A stretch of 64,000 nucleotides of DNA, taken from contig CM043962.1 in the NCBI GenBank assembly GCA_014529385.2, forward strand, positions 36,629,598-36,693,597, given 5' to 3'. Source of the DNA: Adiantum capillus-veneris (Eukaryota; Streptophyta; Polypodiopsida; Polypodiales; Pteridaceae). The position numbers and the translations under genes are program-made. This document shows, piece after piece, positions 10,815 to 19,785 of the stretch; position 1 is the stretch's first letter, and each line of letters starts with the position of its first letter. Under the pieces are notes generated by a model, which worked only from the letters and a program-made list of their open reading frames with translations, did not search any database and was not told the origin of the DNA.

Positions 10815-11390
10815 TAAGCTAATTATCACAGATCTCTAAAGGTTTATTTTACCTCTGAAAATTATCTCAAATCTGTTTAGTGTAATTTGCTCTTTTTCCC
10901 TTTTAATTTTTTCTTAAAATTAGTGTTTTTCTACTAATATAATTATCTAAACTAATTATCTGTGGTTAAGATAGTTATCACGGGTTTCCTAAGATGTGTT
11001 TTACCTCTGACAACTATCTCAAAGGTTTGTAGTTTAATTTGTTATTTTCTCCTTTTAATTTTCCCTTAAAAATAGTGTATTTTTGCTAAGATAATTAGTT
11101 AAACTAATTACAATGGGTTTCTTAAGATGAGTTTTATCTCTGATAATTATCTCAAAGCTTTTTGGATTAGTTTGCTATTTTTTCCCTTTTATTTTCCCTT
11201 TAAAATAATGTTTTTTTGCTAAGATAATTAGTTAAACTAATTATGTGAGGTTAAGATAATTATCATGGGTTTCTTAAGATGTATTTTATCTCTGATAATT
11301 ATGTCAAAGCTTTTTGGATTATTTTGATCATTTTTCCCTTTACTTTTCTCTTAAAACAGTATAATTTTGCTTAAATAATTACAAAAATTA
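10815..11390. repeat. diverged tandem repeats, about 130-150 bp per unit, four copies
   Basis: Each unit runs through the same order of words: TAAGATAATTATCA, GGGTTTCTTAAGATG, TTTTATCTCTGATAATTAT, CTCAAAG, then TTTCCCTTTT and TTTTTGCTAAGATAATTAG. Four copies can be followed, diverged by many point changes. They give this AT-rich insertion an internal satellite-like array. Confidence 0.8.
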
Positions 11391-12144
11391 TTTAAAAAAT
11401 TAAAAGATAATTTTTCTAGCATATTGACAGTCTAACACAACTCTGATAATTATCTCATCTTAATCAAAATTTAATTAGTATAATTATCATTAAATTATGA
11501 TTAAAATGAGTAATTTCAGCCCTAATATAATATAATAATTAATTAGCTTAGTGTTCCTAAGCTTAATCTCAATAATCAGCAAAGAATTTTGAATTAGGAG
11601 AGAATTTTAGAGTATAAATAGGTTTAATCTTCAATTATTTAAGAAAAATGTAAATAGGTTAACATCGTTCTACTAATTAACGGTTAGTGCTAATTACCGT
11701 TGCTTAACCAAGTAGAGCTTTTCTCTCTAATGATTTCTGCGTAGAGGTCCCTCTAGATGAAAGAGAATTTACCAAGGCTCCGAGTCTGTTTGAAATTGTG
11801 AAGCAAGGGGTCCTATTTATAGGTTTCTGGCACTCACAAGCTCTCATAGGCTGAAAAAGGCAATTGCTTGCAGCTCAAGCAGCCCCTAGGCTCAAGATGG
11901 CACCCCTGCTACTAATTCTATCTTGGGCAGGTTCCACATAGCTCCACACAGCCCCCCCAGCTTCCAGAATTAATTTCTGCTATTTGGTTCTAAAAAATTC
12001 TAACCCTAGTAAAGCTCTGGTTACGGTTCCAATAATACTAATATTTGCCATAGTTGGATCATTCTACAGTGTTTTCTTAACAACCAAGTTGATTTGATAA
12101 GACTTTGTAGAATTTCTAAGGTTTCAGAAACTAGAAACCTTACA

Positions 12145-13790
12145 GAAAACATTGCTTGAGCTTCATCCGTCATGAAGCTAAAGAAATTAGCTCTGTCACA
12201 CCCACATGATATCATTACATCATTGAGGCACTCCTAAAACAAACAATGTGTTTCCATGTCTTCCTATTTCATTTCACAAGTTGCAATAGTCAAAAGGTCC
12301 TGCATGCTGCAAACAAATTGTTTTAGAGAGAGTCAAAGGCAACCCACAAAGCTGTTAAGGTGCGCCATGTACCTTGGATCATAGACATGACAGGCCATAG
12401 TCACCCATTCGTTAACACGTCTGGTGTGATCAAACTGGATCCACGCACGTCGAAGATCGCCATCCCGATCTTGTCTCATTCGGTTCACCAGGTCCACACC
12501 GGATGCTGGACCAATTGTGGACATTTTGAAGACATAATATTTCTCCCCCTTCGTACCTTGACTAGGAAACCAGCTTCCATGCCAAAAGTCATATGTGGAG
12601 TCTCGTTTCAGCTTTAGGAGTGCATCAATTCTTTGTCAACCCCTCTACGTAATATAGATACTGACCTTCGAAACCTAACAATGTTCAAAGTGTTTAGATA
12701 AAAACTAATTTAGCATAGAGTTTTGCATCGAAATAAGAATCTAGGAAATGCTCATACCAATTATCTTGCACCAATAGCCCCAACTCATCAGCGATTGCAA
12801 ATAGTTGTTGCTCGCCTAAAATTCCTTCGTTGGTGTTGTTGCAAAGAAGTGTTGTACTTATAATTTCTTTTGCCAAACACATTTTAACCTTCCTGGCTCC
12901 TGCGTGTGGGTCAACAGTCAAAATCCTTTGCACCATCACCTTGGTGTTGTCCGTTAGTGTTTTGGATGTGCCGCTACGCACATCGTGTCAATGTGTGCCA
13001 CGATGAATCATGACTCTAGTGGCAATCTCATCGAATGGCATGACATAGTATACTACACAATCACATGTTGCAATACAGAAAGCTATTGCCTTACAAAAGT
13101 GGCATGTAAGGCTCTTATCTCCAATCTTACAATATTGTCTGGGTGCAGTTGCCTTTTGTATGTACCCATTGAAATGACTTGTATTGGGAATATGATAATT
13201 AACCAAGCGGACACATTGTTCATTCATGCACTTGAGAGATCCTATGCAATGACTAAGATGCACTACACCTGGAAAAAATATATTGGACGTTTGTGGCTTC
13301 TACCACAAATGAGGATCATACTTATGCTCCATTGCATCCATATGGTGCAGCTTTCCCATGGTAGGTGGAAATTCTAAAACAAGATCACCATTGTAAGACT
13401 TTGGAATCTCTGTAACTTGTTCCACTTGTTGTATTTGCATTAAAAGCTTTGTCAATGTGCCCTTCTTTTCGGCCTGTAAGAGTTTTTATCTTGTACTCCT
13501 TTTGAAGCTATTTGAGAGCAAAACTCGAGGCCGTGTGCATAGATCTATTAACTCCTTTTGAGCGAATTGCACCTGTGACGGACTATCCACAATGGCAATG
13601 GGAGTCGTGCTATGTGAGCTTGCATATTGTGTTTGATGGGATACGTTGACTTTGTATTTACGTGAAAGTTGTTCATCCAGTACATAGATGAATTCACCCA
13701 AATTGTTGAGCGTCCTTTCAAGAGGAAAATTCATTTCAATATCACCAACTTCGATGACTACATCTAAAGTTGTAAATTGCATCGGAGAAA
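12145..13790 (-). pseudogene. MULE transposase N-terminal part
   Basis: An ATG at 13782 opens a 98-residue ORF (13782-13486). The next frames give a Cys/His-rich region at 13263-12988 (CMNEQC, CKIG, CHFCKAI) like the zinc-binding N-terminus of FAR1/MULE proteins. DPHAGARKVKMCLAKEI follows at 12981-12694, then FDHTRRVNEWVTMACHVYDP at about 12450-12380 and NFFSFMTDEAQAMFS at 12190-12145. The last two fit the strands around the second catalytic Asp of the MULE core (usually TDxxxA). An in-frame TAG at 13300-13302 and several frame changes show decay. Confidence 0.65.
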
Positions 13791-14164
13791 TTAATTCTAA
13801 AAGAAATGATTCAGATATTATAAATTTACCATTGTAAAAAGGATAAGAAAACTCTTAACTCTTTACCCAGGAAAAATAAAGAGCAAGCCATAATAATATG
13901 CTAAACAAATAATTAAGCACAAGATCACATTGTATAAACTAACAAATTGTTTATATATTCACGTATAATAATATAGCCGTTATAAATTTAAATTTAATAA
14001 TATTTTATTATTTTAATAAATTTATGTAAAAAATATACAAAATATTTAATAAAAGAAATATTTGTGTGTGACTGTTGGACTGTGTGAGCACGTGAATATT
14101 AGTCTAGTGCAATTCAGACAAATCATTATTTAAAATTTTTCTTTTCAATGTTTGTGTCTAAGGG
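13791..14164. other. AT-rich stretch, no gene seen
   Basis: There are long A/T runs around 13970-14060 and no ORF of note. It may contain the 5' end of the MULE, but I found no terminal inverted repeat. Confidence 0.5.
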
Positions 14165-14983
14165 GGATGTGTGAGTAGTCGGGTGTGCTAACGTAAGGGG
14201 GGCAAGAAGCTGTAAGTCAAAGGGTTGGGGAGGCGGGGGCATGTGGGCAGGCTACCGGAAAACGGGGGCGTGCGGTCGATAGTACAACCCCCCCCCCCCC
14301 CCCCCCCCCCCCATGCGGGCGGCGAGGAAGGGGGGGACGTGTGCGCTAGCGCTACCAGGTGCGTGTGTGCGGGCACAGGCTCTACCAGGGGCGGGGGCCT
14401 GTGTGAGGGGCCCGGTAAGAGGGGGGGGGGGGGGTGCTCTTTGCCGACGGCCTTTACACAAGGGCGGGACTCCTGTGTGTGCGGGATGCCAACGCGTTGG
14501 CCATGGGTGGCCACATGCCCCCACGCTAGGCCACGTGGCATGCCACGTGTATCGTCGGTGCCGACGTTACACGTGGCAAATCCACGTGGCCGCTCCATGG
14601 CCACGTGGACTACCACGTGTTTATGTACATACACACACACGTGTTGGCAAGTCCATGTGTGGGTGTGTGTGTAAACACACACACACGCACGCACCTACGT
14701 GTACATGTACACACACACACACGCATTAGCGTGTGTGCAACACATGTGTGTGTAAACACACACATACACACACGTTGGCATGCGCGTGTGTGTACACACA
14801 CATACACACGCTAGCGCGTGTGTGCATATTGTGTGTGGCACAAACACACATACACACACACACACATGCCAACACACACAATCCCACGGACACGCACACA
14901 CACACACATGCGCGCACACATGCACACGCCAACACACACAAGCCCACGGACACGCACACGCACACGCACAGGCACAGGCACAG

Positions 14984-15049
<66 letters not shown>

Positions 15050-15060
15050 TCACCCACCTC
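14165..15060. repeat. GC-rich and alternating CA/TG simple-sequence block
   Basis: The block starts abruptly after AT-rich DNA. It contains a run of 25 C (14288-14312), a run of 14 G (14421-14434), and repeated CACGTG palindromes (14532-14644). About 400 bp of cryptic alternating purine-pyrimidine sequence follows (CACACG, GTGTGT), ending in a pure (CA)n tract at 14986-15047. The ORFs it creates on both strands are side effects of the repeats. Confidence 0.9.
14532..14644. promoter_or_regulatory. cluster of seven CACGTG palindromes (G-box core)
   Basis: CACGTG occurs at 14532, 14544, 14570, 14583, 14602, 14614 and 14639. Most copies are embedded in CCACGTGG or CCACGTGT. CACGTG is the core of plant G-boxes bound by bHLH and bZIP factors. 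The cluster lies about 700 bp upstream of the gene at 15307. Whether it is regulatory or a by-product of the surrounding CA/TG repeats cannot be told from sequence. Confidence 0.4.
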
Positions 15061-15128
15061 TCACACCCACACATTTCAAATTAATTAAATTTAAAAATTA
15101 ATTTTAATTAATAAAATTTAAAAGCTTT

Positions 15129-15135
15129 ATAAAGA
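15129..15135 (+). promoter_or_regulatory. possible TATA box of the ParB-methyltransferase gene
   Basis: TATAAAG follows an AT-rich stretch and precedes a CT-rich leader (15150-15290, TTTCTCTATCTTTCTTC and similar), as is common in plant promoters. The first ATG in the gene frame lies about 170 bp downstream, at 15307. Confidence 0.4.
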
Positions 15136-15306
15136 GCATTGACACACTCTTTTCATTTCTCTATCTTTCTTCATCTCTATTTTCTTGTATTGCACACATC
15201 TCTCTCTATCAAGTCTTCTTTTGCTCACTTATCTTTCTCAAACTCTTAGCTACAATTTCTCATAGTCATACATATATCTATCTTCTTTTAATTCTTTAGC
15301 GCAAGT

Positions 15307-16300
15307 ATGAGAACAAGAAATCAATCCAGAAATATTGGTGCCGTGCATGAGGTTGATGTTACTATGTAGCAAGAAGTCCCTCCACGATGCAGTCAAGAGA
15401 CCGAACAATCTCAAGCCTTGAGTTCTTTAGATCGGATTGTGTCCATTGTAACCGGAGTGGATGGAACAACACAATCAAGTGGAGGATTGAGTCATCATGT
15501 GGAAACAGCTACCACAATTGAAGATGTAAGAGATGAAGTGTTTAGAAATATGGTCGACAAGCACATTTCATTGGGCTGGGTGGATTCTCATAGAGCTCCA
15601 TACGATGGCACACTTCCACGCTTGCCTCTTTGTCGACTTCTTTCAAACCCCGCCATCCGCACTCATGATGACCATGTGTTGGATTTGCAACTCTCCATTG
15701 CAAACACAAGGTACCAACCAACCATGGCAAGATTTATTGTTAGTGAACGGATTCCTGGGGAGGAACATAAGCAATTTCTCGCCGTGGTCACACTTCAAGA
15801 AATCTTGCAATGTCATATTGTATGGATGAGGAGCTTCGTCGAATCCCCGAGCTAAGTCACATGGTCGAGAGGTACTTTGTGGTTTGGGATGGTAATCACA
15901 GATTGGAGGCATGGATGCGGTGGAAGAACAAGAATGACATCCCAATTGAGAAGGCACCAAAGGTGGAGTGCGTTCTTGTTGATTTTCAACCCCATGAGAC
16001 AACGAAGTTTCTATTGGTTTTGGGAATGATGAATAGGTAATCCCAACTGTTTTTTTGTGAATGTAAATGCATCTTATTTTTTTGACAATGTAAATTGCAA
16101 TCGAGTGTTAAACAGGTTCACAAGGGTTTCAGTGCCTCACACAACTGCTCATGATATTTTCATGATGAGAAAGCTAGGGTTGGTGGACCCTACTTCACTT
16201 TTGCAGAAATTTCCCGAAAGAGCGCGTCTGGCAGCAAAAAGGGCATTGAAGTTTAGGGGTCCAAACAAATGAAAGGGGCTAAAAATTGTCAATGGATGTC
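15307..16300 (+). pseudogene. ParB/Srx-like N-terminal exons of the methyltransferase-like gene
   Basis: The frame begins MRTRNQSRN, meets TAG at 15367-15369, and runs to about 15800 with DEVFRNMVDKHISLGW and PTMARFIVSERIPGEEHK. After a frameshift it continues as MDEELRRIPELSHMVERYF and VVWDGNHRLEAWMRW, with VECVLVDFQPHE after it. Exon 2 gives FTRVSVPHTTAHDIFMMRKLG. In ParB and sulfiredoxin-like proteins the DGxHR loop binds nucleotide. The order of beta strand, DGNHR and helix fits, but overall similarity cannot be measured here. Confidence 0.55.
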
Positions 16301-17304
16301 CTTACGCAACTCATTTGGAAGGTATGCTTGAAACCAATGCTCAATGAGAATATGTTTTGATTGCAAAATCTTATTATGTGTATTTTGATTGAGTCCTTGG
16401 CAAATGAAAGGAAGAGTTCAATGATATCTATAGTAGTAAAACAGAAGGTCTGCCATCAAAAAGGAGTTTTGACTATGAGTTGGCACCTGATGCATACGAG
16501 GAAAGCATCAATCTAGCACTATCTCAAACAGAGCAATATTTCACGCGCAAAGGGCTTGAGATGGCCACCATTGCAAATCCCAAGAATGGCAACGATTTTT
16601 CTCAAAAATGTATATCATTTACAGGTTGGGGCGAGAAGACCATCAAAATGACACCCTCAAGAGTGGCAGAGGTTGTGCGTGCACGCATTAGCCCGAAAGA
16701 GTAAGTAAATGTCATTTAAATCATTTGATATCTTTCTCTTTCTATTATATAGCAATGAAAAATAAGTCTCGCTTTTCCTTTGCTAGGAAGTGCGTCTTGA
16801 TTGATTTGCTCCAAGGTGGTGATGCATCCTTGAAGGAGAATGGCATAGGGTTGACGGAGAAGGCCTGGATCTAGTGGCTTCTATATCACGTGTATTGGTG
16901 GAAATTGGAAAGGTTAGATTTAGTGATTATGTGCACCAGCTAGCAATTTGTTGATAATCTAACTTGTGACTTATTATTTGTTACAGGAGAGTGCTTGAGA
17001 TGGCCGAGAAAATGGAGGGCGAGAATCATAATGTTGATATCCAACACGAGAAGGCTGAAGGTAGGCATGGTTGCACACTTGCACACACATTACTAACATA
17101 CAGACGGAAGCACTTTGACAAGGCCTTCAAGAAGTGGAGTGCTCGGATCAAGTCCACATAGGATCCCGAAGAGCAACCCCACTTTGCTTGCACGGCACTA
17201 CGCTTGTTGTACAGGTTTGACATCTTTAATTGACAAATTAAGAATGTAGTAGGATACACTAATCTTGTTCTCCGTGGCTCAAAACATTGTGGTCTATCTT
17301 GTAG

Positions 17305-18000
17305 ATGGTGGAGAGATGCTCTTGTCTTCCCCATTCCCGAGCACCCCAGTGATGCATGGTGCATGTCAGAGAGAGAGGAGACGGGCTTATATCCAGACGA
17401 GTGGATAGACGACTTGCAGCCAAAGGGAGCGTGGCTCAAGTGTCCTTGGTGGTTGGACTACCCGGACAAGAGTATGCACCCGAAGAGGAAGCGCTATACA
17501 TAGGTATCATACTATATAGTTTTTACCTTTGCCATGCAGCAATACAACATGGGCTCAATAACTGTTCTTTTTTAATTAATAGCGGAGCATACTGTGTCAC
17601 GGAAGAAATCCGTTGTGATAGAAGATGCTCTATCTCCAAACACATCAAAGAATTCGGACAAAAAGAAACAGGCCTCAAAGAAAGGCCCGCAAGCACCATT
17701 GGCTGACCAGCAATGTGGAAAGAGAAAGAAGAGGGCTGTTGTTTCCAATGATAGTGAGAGCGAGCATGTGGTTGAGGAGTATTCTGTAGAAGTTAGCGAT
17801 AGTGCTCATAGCCTTGGTGCTATGAGCCACAGTGTACTGACACTTTCCTTCACTCCAAGACCAGTAGGGGGCATCCAGCAGTCCCCTCCATGTTCACCAT
17901 CACATGGTAGGGCTGCAGAGGACCTATCAGACATGGCCAGATTTGTGGGAGAAAACCCTTCAGGTATGTGAAAATGGTTACTATTGTGTTGTTCTCTTTA
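17305..18000 (+). pseudogene. central exons of the methyltransferase-like gene, basic linker
   Basis: Exon 17305-17503 is rich in Trp (WWRDALVFP, EWIDDL, CPWWLDYPDK) and has no domain I know. Exon 17583-17963 is a low-complexity basic and serine-rich linker (SRKKSVVIED, NSDKKKQASKKGP, CGKRKKRAVVSNDSESE). It carries likely nuclear-localisation clusters (KRKKR), which would suit a nuclear DNA-modifying protein. Confidence 0.5.
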
Positions 18001-18644
18001 GCATTGCTTGAAAGATATATTTGATCTTTTGTTGCTACATACAGATATGCATGTAGAACCACACCACCTTGCAGTGCATGCTAGTGTCAAGTGCTTGGAA
18101 AAAGCTATTCCAGATGTGTTGTGCAATGACAGGTAAGCCACGCTATTTTGCAATCAAAGTTATGTCCACAATTTTAGTGCTAACAAAGATTGCATGAAGT
18201 TCTATGCAGTCACTACGTAGATTCTTGGGCTCTCTATCAAGAACAGGGAAAATGAACCCCAGCTTGAGATTGGGTGGCGTATGTTTGATGTACATGGCTT
18301 TTCCCTTACACACTAGGCCACATGCAGCTAGCACGGGTGGGGTTCCTTTATGGAACCAATGGGATAGTGAGCTTGTGGATGTTCCATTCCTTCTGGCAAC
18401 CGAGTTGCTTTTGGTTGATGGCATGGTTGTGGCAACATGTCATGCAGAACATCTGCCACTGTCACTTCAAAGACAAAGGGAGCTTGTTTCTAGTTGTTGA
18501 GGATATTGTACATACGGCTGTCAGAGTCTAGTTGCACGACTGTTCAGTACTATGTAGAGGGGGTATGTTATTTTTTGTTTTGATATTGAATAGTAACTTC
18601 GATGTTTGCATTTCAAAATAACAACGATCTACTGTTATTCATAG

Positions 18645-19540
18645 GTTGGTACTTTGTTGTTGGTCATTTTTTCACCTCCAAGAACCGGTGGGTGTCGGCT
18701 TTCAAGGTATGATCAAGTGGATGGAGAGTTTGCAACAAATGTACATGGCTTCTCTACAAATGACAACATGTTGTGGGAGAAGCTACCAGGTTCACATTCT
18801 ACACAGTGGATGCTTGATCGTAGAGGTGTTGAGAGGAGTCCAGTACTTGCCAGGTGGTAGAAACTTTTTGGAAGTTTTTCTTCATGTTCCTATAAAACTA
18901 TAGGTATAACAAATCTAAAGATTACTTTCTTTTTGTAGATGGCTACTAGGTACTTTTATAGACATGGGAGATGTTTTCTTGGATTGTTTTGCAGGAGTGG
19001 GGACATTGGCAGCTCAATGTTTACTACTACGCAGGCATTGCATCAGTTGTTGTGAGAAGGATTGGTCAGTTATTAGTGCTTGTTTAGAGCCAGCTCAGCG
19101 CCTTCCTTCCGATTTAGGCTCGACATTGATGTTTTATAGGAGTGACAGAACTCGGGTAACTGAGCAACCGAAGCAAGTGACAGAGCAGCTTCATCCGTTG
19201 GAGCCACCTTTCCCTACACCACTCAGCAGTCAGGTAGGGGTAGTAGCAGCTTCGTATCCCACTTTCACGGCCCCAGTTTTGGCATGGCATGCAATTGGAC
19301 CATCTCCTAGTGCATTCATTGCCTCCACATCTGAGGCCCCGCCCAGAGTTGATCCATCCCAGAGTTGATCCATTGCCTCTTTCACTACCTACAGCCCCCC
19401 CCCACATATAGTTCGTACCCTCTGCCATTTGGAGGAGTTCCCCCACCATTTGGTGCACTGCATCCGTTGGCAAGACCTTTGTTTCCTCCCAGAGCATATG
19501 GCCCCCCACCGCCCTTCTTTCATCCACCTCACCCATGATG
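18645..19540 (+). pseudogene. methyltransferase motif I exons and proline-rich tail
   Basis: Exon 18645-18853 reads VGTLLLVIFSPPRTGG, RLSRYDQVDGEF, then GSHSTQWMLDRRGVERSPV. Exon 18939-19368 continues LLGTFIDMGDVFLDCFAGVG and RRHCISCCEKDWSVI. This matches the C-terminal layout of class-beta DNA methyltransferases: a helix ending in KP/SP, then the AdoMet-binding FxGxGT loop and an acidic E/D at the end of strand 2. A 16 bp tandem duplication (19342-19373) shifts the frame and creates the stop at 19366. Without it a proline-rich tail (PLPFGGVPPPFG, ending HPPHP) would run to about 19540 after one more slip in a C run. Confidence 0.65.
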
Positions 19541-19731
19541 TATCTCCCCCCCCATATGTATTTACTTTTGATGCAATGAGCCACATAGATTTGGGGTTTG
19601 CTATATGAAATAGACCATAATTGTGTGTAAGGAACTTCTGTTTGTCTTATTAATAGTGTATTGAATGAATCCATGGTGGTTTTTGTTTGAATGTAAGTTG
19701 GCCGTGAATCGACAACAATCAAATTTTAGTT

Positions 19732-19734
<3 letters not shown>

Positions 19735-19769
<35 letters not shown>
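19735..19769. repeat. (GA)n microsatellite
   Basis: This GA tract sits about 15 bp upstream of the left LTR of chromovirus A. A similar tract (38724-38762) directly follows the right LTR. Confidence 0.95.
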
Positions 19770-19771
<2 letters not shown>

Positions 19772-19785
19772 TGGAAACAAAATAT

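Larger units (their letters stand above)
8715..12144. mobile_element. 3.4 kb LTR-like insertion without coding sequence (solo LTR or non-autonomous element)
   Basis: The insertion begins TGTGAGATCCCC and ends ACCTTACA, giving TG...CA ends. GAAAA flanks both sides (8710-8714 and 12145-12149). It is strongly AT-rich in the centre and holds no ORF of a known retroelement protein. One 61-residue minus-strand ORF (9979-9794) starts MAPKRTQDN and looks like a gag N-terminus at best. I found no second copy of the start sequence inside, so it could be one giant solo LTR. Otherwise it is a LARD-like derivative whose LTRs I could not delimit. Element family and orientation are unknown. Confidence 0.75.
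5200..13790 (-). mobile_element. MULE-like (Mutator superfamily) transposase gene, split by two nested insertions
   Basis: Minus-strand coding pieces lie in order at 13782-12145, 8714-8210 and 6360-5210. Two younger elements separate them: 8715-12144 with TSD GAAAA, and 6361-8209 with TSD TGATG. Removing each insertion plus one TSD copy brings MULE-like coding sequence back together. The second junction is exactly in frame (KGPS joined to IQNLAERHEK). The pieces carry a Cys/His N-terminal region, part of an RNase H-fold transposase core and a C-terminal SWIM zinc finger, the usual order in plant MULEs and FAR1-like proteins. The terminal inverted repeats and the 9-11 bp TSD of the MULE itself were not identified, so the outer limits are those of the coding remains. 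Confidence 0.75.
15307..19540 (+). pseudogene. multi-exon ParB/Srx-like plus DNA (N4/N6) methyltransferase-like gene, decayed
   Basis: From an ATG at 15307, splice-consistent exons read 15307-16036, 16116-16272 or beyond, about 16411-16700, 16787-16912, 16987-17060, 17104-17214, 17305-17503, 17583-17963, 18045-18132, 18210-about 18555, 18645-18853 and 18939-19368. Most introns have clean GT-AG ends that keep frame (for example SPKE/KCVLIDLL and ARW/LLGTF). Exon 1 carries ERYFVVWDGNHRLEAW, the DGxHR signature of the ParB/sulfiredoxin fold. The last exon carries RSPVLARWLLGTFIDMGDVF followed by LDCFAGVGTLAAQ and CEKDW. That is the helix and motif I (DPFxGxGT type) of class-beta amino DNA methyltransferases, which transfer methyl from AdoMet to adenine or cytosine N4. 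Upstream, YVDSWA stands where DPPW/Y would be expected, without the prolines. TAG stops at 15367, 16872 and 17159 and a frameshift near 15790-15810 indicate a decayed copy. A proline-rich tail follows. Confidence 0.6.

Noticed and set aside
14188-14729. Overlapping 90-168 residue ORFs on both strands in the GC-rich block
   Set aside because: Length comes from GC bias and repeats; no domain or start context.
15307-19540. Bacterial contamination as source of the methylase-like gene
   Set aside because: It has many GT-AG introns, a plant-like promoter leader, and plant transposons on both sides in the same sequence.
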